Source of the DNA: Limisphaerales bacterium
GTDB taxonomy: Bacteria; Verrucomicrobiota; Verrucomicrobiae; Limisphaerales; UBA11358
Direction: 5' to 3'
DNA: 13,040 nt
Assembly (NCBI GenBank): GCA_003152145.1
Contig: PLZL01000451.1
Coordinates: forward strand, 1-13,040
Below are positions 5,777 to 13,040 of the stretch, in pieces (positions within the stretch are counted from its first letter, which is position 1; each line of letters begins with the position of its first letter). The notes under the pieces are model-generated. The model did no database searches and was not told the DNA's origin. It saw nothing but the letters and a program-made list of their open reading frames with translations. The translations under genes were made by a program, and so were the position numbers.

Positions 5777-8593
5777 GTGGTTACGGCAAAGACACAATAC
5801 AACCTGAAGAACGCCCGCGAATACTTCGAGGAACACCTCTGCGTCGGCGATTACTACGACGAGGGGCAGCGTGTGGCCGGCGAATGGGCTGGATTGGGCG
5901 CGGAACGACTCGGTTTGTCCGGGAAAGTCCGCGCGGAAGATTTCCTTCGGCTGTGTGAAAACCAGCATCCGGCCACAGGTGAAAAATTAACCCCGGAATT
6001 GAAAACCACGCGGACACAGGATGGCCGAACCGTGGCCGACCGCCGGATTTTCTACGACTTCACTTTTTCACCGCCAAAATCGGTTTCGCTCGCCGGTTTC
6101 ATTGGCGACGACAAGCGGGTTCTCCAAGCCCATGCAAGGGCTGTGCGTGAGGCTCTAAAACATTTTGAGGCGTTCGCTGCAACCCGTGTCCGCATCGGGG
6201 GCGCACGGGATGAGCGGTTGACCGGAAATTTCGCCACGGCTCTTTTCACCCACGACACGTCGCGTGCGCTTGATCCGCATCTGCACACGCACTGCATCGT
6301 TTTCAACGCCACGTTTGACCCGGTGGAAAAACGCTGGAAGGCGCTCGAAAATCACGAACTGCTTCGCGCCAGAAAGTTCGCCGAAAACGCCTATTACCAT
6401 GAACTGACACGGGAACTCCGGTCCTTTGGCTATCGGATTCGGAATCAGGCGCGCGGTGATTTCCAAATCGAAGGCATTCCACAGGAAATGTGCGAGCGAT
6501 TTTCCAAACGCCGCGAACAAATTGATGCAGCCCTGGAAAAGTTGCTCGCGAAAAAAGCAGAACTCAAAGATGGCAACATTGCCGAATTGAGAGCGCGCCT
6601 TGCTGAAGAGGAACGAACCCGAAAGCAAAGGACGTTAAGCCCTGATGAGCTTCGCTCGTTGTGGGAGGCTCAATTGAGCGAACCGGAACGCACGCTTTTG
6701 CGGCAACTTTCAAGAGGGCCATCGGTCAAAGTGGCCGAACAAAAATCCATCGGCGTGAATGAGGCCGTTCAGTGGGCGGAAGAACACCTGTTCGACCGCA
6801 ATTCGGTCGTGCTGGAATGTCAGTTGTGGCAGGAAGCGTTGGGCCGGGCGCGAGGCGAAGGTTTTTCCATTTCGGACTTGAAGGAATTTACTGCGCAGCG
6901 CGGTTACATTCGTGATGAATCGCGTCCAAACGAAGTGACGTTGCGGGAGGTTTTGCTGCGCGAGTGGGAGATTGTTCAGACTGCGAAGGACGGCGTTGCC
7001 GCCTGTCATCCACTGGTGGCCAATCCTCGTCCGCTGAATTCAAAGCTGGATGATGAACAATGCAAAGCATTGGACGACCTTCTTTCATCAACCGATACGG
7101 TCACAATTTTTCGTGGCGGCGCGGGCACGGGCAAAAGTTTTGTGCTTCGTGACCTCGTTGAACAAGTTCAACAAGCCGGGCGGCGCGTGACGGTGCTTGC
7201 ACCGCAACGCCAACAGGTCGTGGACATGGAAAAAGCCGGTTTGCCGTCACCGACGACAGTCGCAAATTTTCTACTCAAGCGTGAACTCGCTGACGGCGCG
7301 CTGATTGTCGTGGACGAAGCCGGACAGATTGGCGGTCGGCAAATGCTCGAACTCCTGCGTCTCGCCCGTGAGAAAAATGCCCGCGTGATTTTATCTGGCG
7401 ACACCCGGCAACATGGCGCGGTTGAGGCTTCGGACGCGCTGCTCGCCATTGAGCGACATTCCGGCGTCAAGCCAGTCGAGTTGCACACGATTCGCCGCCA
7501 AGACCCGGCGCTCGCTCGCTCAATTGCCGAGAGCACCCGCATCAAACAATATCGCAAAGCTGTCGAAGCAGCGGCGGCGGGCAAACTCGCCGAATCATTC
7601 AATCGTCTCGACAAGCTGGGTGCGGTCGTTGAGTGCGGCTTGGGCGAACAAGCCGACAAGCTCGCCGAAGAATACGTCCGGCTCGCGGAACAAAACACTT
7701 CGGCGGTGGTCGTGTCGCAGACGTGGGGTGAAGTGCATCGTGTCAATGCGCGCGTCAGGGATGCGCTCAAGGCGAAAGGATTGCTCGGCGCTAACGACGT
7801 GGCAATTCAGGTGTTGGGCAAACTCGACCTTACCAAAGCGCAAAAGCGCGACGAGCGATTTTACCCGCCGGAAGCAGTTGTTGTGTTCAATCAGAAAGTC
7901 CGCGAGGCCAAGCCGGGCGCGGTGGGAAAATTGGCTGGCATCGTGAAGCTGGGCGTTCTCGTGGAGACAGACGGAAAATTTGTCACCGTCTCAAACAAAT
8001 TGCTGGACCGGATTACGGTCTGTCAGCAGCGCGAAATCGCTCTTTCGACCGGCGACAGATTGCATCTCAAGGCCAACCGCAAACTTGCGACCGGTGGCCG
8101 GGTCACAAATGGCGAGCTTGTCGCGGTTAACTCTGTCCACACCGATGGCACGGTCGAGCTGGTCGATGGCCGGGTCTTGGACAAATCGTTTCGCGAATTT
8201 CTACCCGGCTATGCGGTCACGTCATACGGTTCGCAAGGCAAAACGGTGGATCACGTTTTGTTTTCCGACTCGACCATCAAGGCGGCGACCAACGCGCAGC
8301 AATGGTATGTGACCATTTCACGCGGTCGGCGCGGCATCCGCATCTACACGCCGGACAAGCAGCAGCTACGCGAAAATGTCACGCGCTCAGGTCATCGCCC
8401 ACTGGCGATGGAATTTGCGACAGGCTTTGTCCCTCGACGCAATAACCGACTTTGGAATCGGCTGCATGGCTATATGCTTCGCTTTGGCCGTCGCGCCGCC
8501 GACAATTTTGTCCGGCTGACACTCGCTCGCCGGCAACGTCACCAAACCAGACAAAAATATGAGCACAAAATCACCCGAATGTTGGGCGAATGA
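5777..8593 (+). CDS. MobF-type conjugative relaxase-helicase (TrwC/TraI-like)
   Basis: 938 residues from the GTG at 5777; R388 TrwC is 966. This start is chosen because family homology begins at TAKTQYNLKNAREYF right behind it. The longer frame from ATG 5693 would bury the start of the divergent gene and add 28 unrelated residues. The relaxase domain has candidate nucleophiles Y16 and Y26/Y27 (REYF, then GDYYDEGQ), the FTFSPPKSVSL motif (about 95-105) and the metal-binding HLHTH (168-172). The helicase domain has Walker A GGAGTGKS (447-454), Walker B VVDEA (511-515), GDTRQ (541-545), TSYGSQGKTVD (815-825) and YVTISRGR (844-851), typical of RecD-like superfamily 1. It would nick oriT, stay bound to the 5' end and unwind the strand for transfer. 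All key motifs look intact. A TAATAT lies just before the start, but no clear ribosome site is seen. Confidence 0.93.
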   Translation: MVTAKTQYNLKNAREYFEEHLCVGDYYDEGQRVAGEWAGLGAERLGLSGKVRAEDFLRLCENQHPATGEKLTPELKTTRTQDGRTVADRRIFYDFTFSPPKSVSLAGFIGDDKRVLQAHARAVREALKHFEAFAATRVRIGGARDERLTGNFATALFTHDTSRALDPHLHTHCIVFNATFDPVEKRWKALENHELLRARKFAENAYYHELTRELRSFGYRIRNQARGDFQIEGIPQEMCERFSKRREQIDAALEKLLAKKAELKDGNIAELRARLAEEERTRKQRTLSPDELRSLWEAQLSEPERTLLRQLSRGPSVKVAEQKSIGVNEAVQWAEEHLFDRNSVVLECQLWQEALGRARGEGFSISDLKEFTAQRGYIRDESRPNEVTLREVLLREWEIVQTAKDGVAACHPLVANPRPLNSKLDDEQCKALDDLLSSTDTVTIFRGGAGTGKSFVLRDLVEQVQQAGRRVTVLAPQRQQVVDMEKAGLPSPTTVANFLLKRELADGALIVVDEAGQIGGRQMLELLRLAREKNARVILSGDTRQHGAVEASDALLAIERHSGVKPVELHTIRRQDPALARSIAESTRIKQYRKAVEAAAAGKLAESFNRLDKLGAVVECGLGEQADKLAEEYVRLAEQNTSAVVVSQTWGEVHRVNARVRDALKAKGLLGANDVAIQVLGKLDLTKAQKRDERFYPPEAVVVFNQKVREAKPGAVGKLAGIVKLGVLVETDGKFVTVSNKLLDRITVCQQREIALSTGDRLHLKANRKLATGGRVTNGELVAVNSVHTDGTVELVDGRVLDKSFREFLPGYAVTSYGSQGKTVDHVLFSDSTIKAATNAQQWYVTISRGRRGIRIYTPDKQQLRENVTRSGHRPLAMEFATGFVPRRNNRLWNRLHGYMLRFGRRAADNFVRLTLARRQRHQTRQKYEHKITRMLGE

Positions 8594-8924
8594 ACCGCAA
8601 GCACGCAGCGTTCGCGTTGAAATCTCGGCAGATCATTCGATGCTGCTGCCACATGACGAATTCGTTTTCGCCGAACTCAAACGCGAGGGCACGGACCAGA
8701 CTCTCCGGCTGGTTTTCGTTACGCACGAAGTCTTGGTGAGCGGTCAGTCATTACGCCGCATTGAGACGGCAATGCAACGGATGGAATTGTCCCTCCTGAC
8801 AATGTTGCCGAGCAGCCAGCGCTCTTTGATTGCGGATGGCCAGCCGGTGATTCTTGAAATTGTCGCAACTGAAGTGGAGTCACAACAGAGGCGTGTCGAA
8901 AATGCGAACGCAGCTTTACAGTAA
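8559..8924 (+). CDS. Small hypothetical protein overlapping the relaxase 3' end
   Basis: 121 residues; the ATG at 8559 lies 35 bp inside the end of the relaxase gene, which suggests translational coupling and shared transcription. An internal ATG at 8640 would give 94 residues and avoid the overlap. The body looks like a soluble alpha/beta protein (SVRVEISADHSMLLPHDEF, LRLVFVTHEVLVSGQSLRRI, then SLIADGQPVILEIVATEVES). No recognised motif, signal peptide or membrane segment. Because it follows the relaxase directly, it may be an accessory transfer protein or a protein made after entry into the recipient; this is inference. Confidence 0.68.
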   Translation: MSTKSPECWANEPQARSVRVEISADHSMLLPHDEFVFAELKREGTDQTLRLVFVTHEVLVSGQSLRRIETAMQRMELSLLTMLPSSQRSLIADGQPVILEIVATEVESQQRRVENANAALQ

Positions 8925-8960
8925 CGGCCACGGAAAGCTTTGAAGATACTCTCTTGCTCT

Positions 8961-8988
8961 GTTGAAAAAACTGGGCTGTTTTTTCAAC
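8961..8988. terminator. Perfect 11-bp hairpin, possible bidirectional terminator
   Basis: GTTGAAAAAAC (8961-8971), loop TGGGCT, GTTTTTTCAAC (8978-8988): a perfect 11-bp inverted repeat 37 bp after the stop of the small gene behind the relaxase. Its right arm carries a run of six T on the plus strand and its left arm six T on the minus strand. It lacks the GC-rich stem of a classical intrinsic terminator, so it may instead be a protein- or single-strand-recognised hairpin. Placement between converging genes fits termination for both. Confidence 0.45.
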
Positions 8989-9003
8989 ACAACCAACATG
9001 CAA

Positions 9004-9158
9004 GGGCGGTCGGTGCGGCTGGACGGCGCAGCCGGCGGAACGAACGCATAGTCGTCTCCGCCAGCGCGACGGGAAGCGGCACGGACCGCCCATGAACCAA
9101 ACCGTCGCGGCGCGTGCGTTGGGTTGGCGGAGCGAAGTAAGCGCAGTCAACCGCACGC
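9004..9158. repeat. GC-rich nested inverted repeats in non-coding DNA
   Basis: The gap from 8925 to 9190 holds no convincing gene. Its core is strongly structured. GGGCGGTCGGTGCGGC (9004-9019) pairs with GCGGCACGGACCGCCC (9076-9091) at 14 of 16 positions. Inside lie CGGCTG (9016-9021) with CAGCCG (9029-9034) and GGCGGA (9034-9039) with TCCGCC (9057-9062); these overlap by a base or more and are partly alternative. A separate hairpin joins GCGTGCG (9112-9118) to CGCACGC (9152-9158), and GGTTG (9122-9126) with CAACC (9148-9152) may extend it with a bulge. It could be a folded single-strand site, a structured RNA, or a small non-autonomous element. Confidence 0.5.
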
Positions 9159-9190
9159 ACGGGCCAGCGCGGTGTTAACATGGCGATGAA

Positions 9191-10462
9191 TCAAGCAGTT
9201 TTGCTCGAATCAAGCACGAATGGTTCAAAATTCAACCGCACAGCCATCGCCTTTCGGTGCTCGTTGGCAAGATGCCCATAAACCTTTCCAATCAGGACGC
9301 CACCATCTTTGTGCCCCACCCATGCGGCAATTGTCATGAAGTCAATGCCACTCATGACACCCATTGATATAAAATGATGCCTGCAATCGTGGAATCCAAA
9401 GGTCGGCAGTTTTGCGCGCTCACGAACCAATTCCAACGATTCACGAAACGTCTTTGCGGGAATGTCTTTGTCGCCGCGTTGCGGTGATGGGAAAAGCCAT
9501 TGTGACACGTTGTGCGAACGCTTCTTCATATCGAGCAAATGCGCTTTCAGCTTCGGGTTAAAATCAACCACGCGAGCGTCCCGGTTCTTGAGGTCTTCGA
9601 TTCCGCGTTCGGTGATCTGTCTGCGGATGAAAAGCTGGCCGTTTCCAAAATCAACATCATCCCATCGCAAGCCGAGCGCTTCATTGCGACGTGCGCCGCA
9701 ATAGGCCAGCAGCCTGACGTAATCCACAAACTCCTGCGCATTTTCAGTAACCGGCACATCTCCGCCCTTTTTATTCTTCTTCGTTTCAAAAGCCGATTTG
9801 CAAAGCTTGTCTAAATCAGCCGCCGTGAACAGAGATCGTTTCTCTGTGCTGGTCTTGAGCGGTTGCAATCCTTCCGTTGGCAGCCGCTGGATGAGGCCAT
9901 CGGACAGGGCGCGCTTGAAAACGACGCGCAGCCCAATCACATCCAGGTTGATGGTTCGCGGCGACACGTTCTCTTTCAAGCGAGACTCAATAAACCGGTT
10001 AACATGAACCCGCTTAATCTGGTCAAGGCGTAAGCCACCTAAAAAATTAGTCCAGCGCTTTAGGATCATTTTCTCTTTCTCCACAGTGCCAGGCTTTTTG
10101 GTTCCTTGACCGCTGCCGACGAAATCCAAGTAACGAGCCGAGTAATCGTCAAACTTTGGTGTTCGTGTCAGAGTCGGGAGCGTGTTGTCTGACCTTTGCG
10201 TTTGCAACCGCTTCAACTCGGCCACGGCCTGCGTTACCGTCTGGACAGGTTTGCCCTCTTTGTCGATCAAAGGCACACGCCGGTTTTTTTTGATGCCGGT
10301 GATTGGGTTCTCAACATTCAGTCGGGCATAATACCGTGCGCCTCGTATCCACAGTCCGCGAATCGGCTGCTTGCGCCCGTCGATGACTTTTGCGAAAGTT
10401 AACCCATGAGCTTGGCGCTTTGCATTGTTTTGATGATTGCTTACGGCATCACTCGTTTTCAT
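9191..10462 (-). CDS. Tyrosine recombinase (phage/ICE-type integrase)
   Basis: 423 residues from the ATG at 10462; an in-frame ATG at 10498 would add 12 odd residues (Cys/His-rich) encoded by two tandem 12-bp repeats, so the shorter start is preferred. An N-terminal arm-binding-like region (about 40-75, with RGARYYARL and RRVPL) is followed by a core-binding domain (about 105-200) and the catalytic domain. Catalytic residues are visible: box I GARRNE with R258, box II H358-D-C-R361-H362, G-H384, and nucleophile Y395 in VYGHL. The enzyme cuts and rejoins DNA at attachment sites through a covalent phosphotyrosine and should integrate and excise the element. The gene starts 80 bp from tRNA-Leu and points away from it into the element. 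No excisionase gene is recognised. It appears intact. Confidence 0.92.
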   Translation of the reverse strand: MKTSDAVSNHQNNAKRQAHGLTFAKVIDGRKQPIRGLWIRGARYYARLNVENPITGIKKNRRVPLIDKEGKPVQTVTQAVAELKRLQTQRSDNTLPTLTRTPKFDDYSARYLDFVGSGQGTKKPGTVEKEKMILKRWTNFLGGLRLDQIKRVHVNRFIESRLKENVSPRTINLDVIGLRVVFKRALSDGLIQRLPTEGLQPLKTSTEKRSLFTAADLDKLCKSAFETKKNKKGGDVPVTENAQEFVDYVRLLAYCGARRNEALGLRWDDVDFGNGQLFIRRQITERGIEDLKNRDARVVDFNPKLKAHLLDMKKRSHNVSQWLFPSPQRGDKDIPAKTFRESLELVRERAKLPTFGFHDCRHHFISMGVMSGIDFMTIAAWVGHKDGGVLIGKVYGHLANEHRKAMAVRLNFEPFVLDSSKTA

Positions 10463-10468
10463 GCCATA

Positions 10469-10492
10469 ACAGTGGCACAAACAGTGGCACAA
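10469..10492. repeat. Two tandem 12-bp repeats upstream of the integrase
   Basis: ACAGTGGCACAA occurs twice with no gap, at 10469-10480 and 10481-10492, 7 bp upstream of the integrase start codon and about 50 bp before the tRNA. Short direct repeats here are typical of integrase arm-type binding sites or of an operator controlling integrase transcription; which applies cannot be told from sequence. Confidence 0.6.
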
Positions 10493-10542
10493 TGTCAAGT
10501 TCTGACCGTCGGTTCATCTGTAGGTTATTGTAAATAAAGGTT

Positions 10543-10630
10543 GCCGGTGTGGCGAAATGGCAGACGCACAGGACTTAAAATCCTGGGACCGTAAAAAGTC
10601 GTGCGGGTTCAAGTCCCGCCACCGGCACCA
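10543..10630 (+). tRNA. tRNA-Leu (anticodon UAA)
   Basis: Acceptor stem GCCGGTG (10543-10549) pairs with CACCGGC (10620-10626), then discriminator A 10627 and encoded CCA (10628-10630). The anticodon stem CAGGA/TCCTG encloses loop CTTAAAA with anticodon TAA at 10576-10578, which reads UUA leucine codons. A long variable arm and the T arm GCGGG-TTCAAGT-CCCGC make it a class II tRNA, as expected for leucine. It is complete and probably functional. The integrase gene begins 80 bp before its 5' end, on the opposite strand, so this tRNA region probably marks the right boundary of the mobile element. Confidence 0.95.
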
Positions 10631-10747
10631 GCAAAAGCCGAACAATTCTTTTACAACATTTTTACGCCGCTCTGACGACTTTCAGCTTTGGCTGTGCTAT
10701 TGGTCTCGACAAAATTGAATGAAGCAAATATCCGCGAAAAAATCGTT

Positions 10748-12193
10748 ATGAAAAATTCCATTCCAATCCTCCTAATCGCCGGCTCGCTGTTCGCGAAAAT
10801 CGCGACCGCCCAGCCGGCGCTCACCATTTACAACCAGAACTTCGCCGTCGTGCGCGACACCGTGCCGCTCGACCTCCAATCCGGCGTCAACACCGTCCGT
10901 TACGCCGGCGCGACGGCGCAGGTCGAGCCGGATTCTGTGATTTTGCGCGATCCCACCGGCAAACACTCGTTACAGATTTTGGAACAGAATTACCGCAACG
11001 ACCCGGTGTCGCAGGAATTATTGCTGTCGCTGTTCGAGGGCAAGACGATTGATTTTGAAAATCTGCGCATGAAAGACAACACGCAGACGCGGGAAATCAT
11101 TCCCGGCAAAGTCATCCGCAGCGGCTACGTTCCCGGCGGCAGCCCAGAACAACCCATCATCGAAGTGAATGGCAAACTGCAGTTCAGCTTGCCGGGTGAG
11201 CCGCGGTTTCCCGACCTCGGCGACGACACGGTTTTGAAACCGACGCTGAACTGGCTGCTGCAATCCGACAAACCGGGCAAATTTGACGCCGAAGTCGGCT
11301 ACGTCACCGGCGGCTTCGACTGGAGCGCCAGCTACAATCTTGTTTCGCCGGAAAAGGGCGATCTTGTGGATCTCGTCGGCTGGATCACGATGAACAACCA
11401 GAGCGGCAAGACGTTTGAGAACGCCAAAATCAAATTGATGGCCGGCGACGTGAACAAAATCCAGCCGCAGAACAGGCCAATGGTTAGGCTTGCAGCAGCG
11501 AGAGCGATGGAAATGCCCGCTGCCGCTCCAACCGTTACCGAAAAAGCCTTCGACGAATTTCATCTTTACGACGTTGCCCGTCCGACGACGCTGCATAACC
11601 GCGAGACGAAGCAGGTGGAATTCGTCCATGCCGAGAAAGTGTTCGCCCCGACAATTTACGTTTATGACGGCTCGTCCGATTACCGTTTTTACGGCGGACT
11701 GAATACCCAACAAGGCTACGGTCAGTCAGGAAACAAAAAAATTCTCGTTCAGCGCGAATTTGTGAACGCGGAAACGAACCAGCTCGGCATCGCGCTGCCG
11801 GCGGGCAAGCTGCGGTTTTATCGCCGCGACGCCGACGGCCAGTTGCAATTCGTTGGCGAGAATACGATTGACCACACGCCACGCAACGAAACCGTCCGCA
11901 TGACCACCGGCAATTCCTTCGACCTCGTCGGCGAACGCAAGCAGACGAATTTCCGCGTGGACACCGGCGACAAATGGATTGACGAGTCGTTCGAGATCAA
12001 GCTGCGCAACCGCAAGAAGGACACGCCGGTGGAAATCCGCGTGGTCGAGCATCTCTACCGCTGGAGCAATTGGGAAATCACCAAAAAGTCCGACGACTTC
12101 ACGAAAAAAGATTCACAGACCATCGAGTTCCGTGTCCCGGTCAAACCCGACGAGGAACGCACGGTGGCCTACACCGTCCATTATTCGTGGTGA
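10748..12193 (+). CDS. Secreted DUF4139-domain protein, copy 1
   Basis: 481 residues from the ATG at 10748, chosen because it directly precedes a signal peptide: MKN, hydrophobic IPILLIAGSLFA, and cleavage probably after ATA before QPALTIYNQ. The longer frame from 10688 adds 20 residues that would spoil the signal. The mature protein is rich in beta strands, with YNQNFAVVRDTVPLDLQSG near the N-terminus, WSASYNLVSPEKGD and GWITMNNQSGKTFENAKI in the middle, and a C-terminus (RVVEHLYRWSNWEI, ending VAYTVHYSW) typical of DUF4139 proteins. Their function is not established; export to the periplasm or envelope is inferred from the signal. A low-complexity Ala/Met/Pro stretch near 250-265 looks like a linker. 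It lies 117 bp after tRNA-Leu and is followed by a close paralogue, so it probably belongs to the chromosome backbone. Confidence 0.85.
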   Translation: MKNSIPILLIAGSLFAKIATAQPALTIYNQNFAVVRDTVPLDLQSGVNTVRYAGATAQVEPDSVILRDPTGKHSLQILEQNYRNDPVSQELLLSLFEGKTIDFENLRMKDNTQTREIIPGKVIRSGYVPGGSPEQPIIEVNGKLQFSLPGEPRFPDLGDDTVLKPTLNWLLQSDKPGKFDAEVGYVTGGFDWSASYNLVSPEKGDLVDLVGWITMNNQSGKTFENAKIKLMAGDVNKIQPQNRPMVRLAAARAMEMPAAAPTVTEKAFDEFHLYDVARPTTLHNRETKQVEFVHAEKVFAPTIYVYDGSSDYRFYGGLNTQQGYGQSGNKKILVQREFVNAETNQLGIALPAGKLRFYRRDADGQLQFVGENTIDHTPRNETVRMTTGNSFDLVGERKQTNFRVDTGDKWIDESFEIKLRNRKKDTPVEIRVVEHLYRWSNWEITKKSDDFTKKDSQTIEFRVPVKPDEERTVAYTVHYSW

Positions 12194-12228
12194 GAAACCA
12201 GCAAACACGAAACATATCCGGTTTAATT

Positions 12229-13040
12229 ATGAAAAAGCTGACTCCGACCCTATTCATCGCCGTCACGCTGGTTGTGACCGCCAGCGCCCAGCCCGCGCTA
12301 ACCATCTATAACCAAAACTTTGCCGTCGTGCGCGACACCGTGCCGCTCGACTTGCAATCCGGCGTCAACTCCGTCCGTTATGCTGGCGCGACAGCGCAGG
12401 TCGAGCCGGATTCGGTAATTTTGCGCGACCCGGCGGGCAAGCATTCGCTCCAAATCCTCGAACAGAATTACCGCAACGACCCGGTGTCGCAGGAATTGCT
12501 CCTGTCGCTCTTCGAGGGCAAGACGATAGATTTTGAAAAGACGCGGATGAAGGACAATACGGAAGTGCGTGAACTCATTCCCGGCAAAATCGTCCGCAGC
12601 GGCTACGTGCCGGGCGGCAATTCCGAGCAGCCCATCATCGAGGTGAATGGCAAGTTGCGGTTCAGCCTGCCGGGCGAGCCACGGTTTCCTGATCTCGGCG
12701 ACGACACGGTTCTCAAGCCGACGTTGAACTGGCTGCTGCAATCCGACAAGCCGGGCAAGTTCGATGCCGAAGTCGGCTACGTCACCGGCGGATTTGATTG
12801 GAGCGCCAGCTACAATCTCGTTTCGCCGGAAAAAGGCGACAACGTGGATTTGGTTGGCTGGATCACGATGAACAACCAAAGCGGCAAGACCTTTGAGAAT
12901 GCCAAAATCAAATTGATGGCTGGCGACGTGAATAAAATCCAGCCGCCACGGTTTTATGCGGGAGCCATGCTGGCAGCGCCGATGGCTAACGGAATGGCAG
13001 AACCCGCCGTCACCGAAAAAGCCTTTGACGAATTTCACCT
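12229..13040 (+). CDS. Secreted DUF4139-domain protein, copy 2 (cut by right edge)
   Basis: Starts at the ATG at 12229, 35 bp after the stop of copy 1, and remains open to the window end (270 codons seen, out of about 480 expected from copy 1). It has its own signal peptide: MKK, hydrophobic LFIAVTLVVTASA, cut before QPALTIYNQ. From there it is almost identical to copy 1 in protein and very similar in DNA. Differences cluster in the signal peptide, at KTRMKDNTEVRELIP, and in the Ala/Met-rich linker after KIQP, where copy 2 reads PRFYAGAMLAAPMANG. The close spacing and similarity indicate a tandem duplication, probably cotranscribed. Function unknown, as for copy 1. Confidence 0.85.
   Translation, partial: MKKLTPTLFIAVTLVVTASAQPALTIYNQNFAVVRDTVPLDLQSGVNSVRYAGATAQVEPDSVILRDPAGKHSLQILEQNYRNDPVSQELLLSLFEGKTIDFEKTRMKDNTEVRELIPGKIVRSGYVPGGNSEQPIIEVNGKLRFSLPGEPRFPDLGDDTVLKPTLNWLLQSDKPGKFDAEVGYVTGGFDWSASYNLVSPEKGDNVDLVGWITMNNQSGKTFENAKIKLMAGDVNKIQPPRFYAGAMLAAPMANGMAEPAVTEKAFDEFH

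Noticed and set aside
8925..9190. Integron attC site or minus-strand genes in the structured stretch
   Set aside because: I could not place paired RYYYAAC/GTTRRRY core sites, and there is no integron integrase (the integrase lacks the visible IntI-type context). The minus-strand frames here have atypical composition and lie in hairpin DNA.
10772..13038. Long minus-strand frames opposite the DUF4139 genes (up to 246 codons)
   Set aside because: They mirror the codon pattern of the plus-strand genes and repeat in both copies because the DNA is duplicated. The plus-strand genes have signal peptides and a recognised domain.

Overview
The window looks like a chromosomal segment from a member of the Verrucomicrobiota or a close PVC relative. 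This is an inference from protein style: a verrucomicrobial/planctomycete-type WD40 tail, the tyrosine recombinase sequences, and paired secreted DUF4139 proteins. No marker gene is present to prove it. GC content is moderate to high throughout.

Layout. (1) Positions 1-1455 are a graveyard: a partial unknown gene running off the left edge, the first ~45 codons of an IS4-family transposase with its start-codon hairpin, and the frameshifted C-terminal tail of a WD40-repeat protein. (2) Positions 1456-10462 form a probable integrative mobilizable element. At its left end lies the C-terminal half of a dead tyrosine recombinase, and at its right end an intact tyrosine recombinase next to an intact tRNA-Leu(UAA). 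Between them are a leftward operon with overlapping genes (small helix-turn-helix-like protein, ParA-like ATPase, small tail-anchored protein, VirD4/TraD-type coupling protein), a ~430-bp array of GGAC/GGTC cores spaced mostly 5-6 bp apart, a leftward pair of small unknown genes closed by an intrinsic terminator, and a divergent rightward MobF (TrwC/TraI-like) relaxase-helicase followed by a small overlapping gene. A 260-bp highly structured non-coding stretch separates this cargo from the integrase. (3) Positions 10543-13040 are probably backbone: tRNA-Leu and two tandem, nearly identical genes for secreted DUF4139-domain proteins, the second cut by the right edge.

How it fits together. The relaxase would nick and unwind the element at an oriT not identified here, the coupling protein would hand the nucleoprotein to a type IV secretion channel, and the intact recombinase would excise and integrate it. 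No mating-pore gene is visible, so the element would need a helper unless those genes lie elsewhere. The order (DNA-binding protein, ParA-like ATPase, small protein, coupling protein, relaxase nearby, direct-repeat array upstream) resembles the stbABC-oriT-trwABC layout of plasmid R388, but this is an analogy of layout, not demonstrated homology.

The most interesting signal is the repeat array at about 4686-5117 with a perfect palindrome of the same core at 4741-4757, just upstream of the small DNA-binding protein gene. It looks like a centromere-like or relaxosome site plus an autoregulatory operator.
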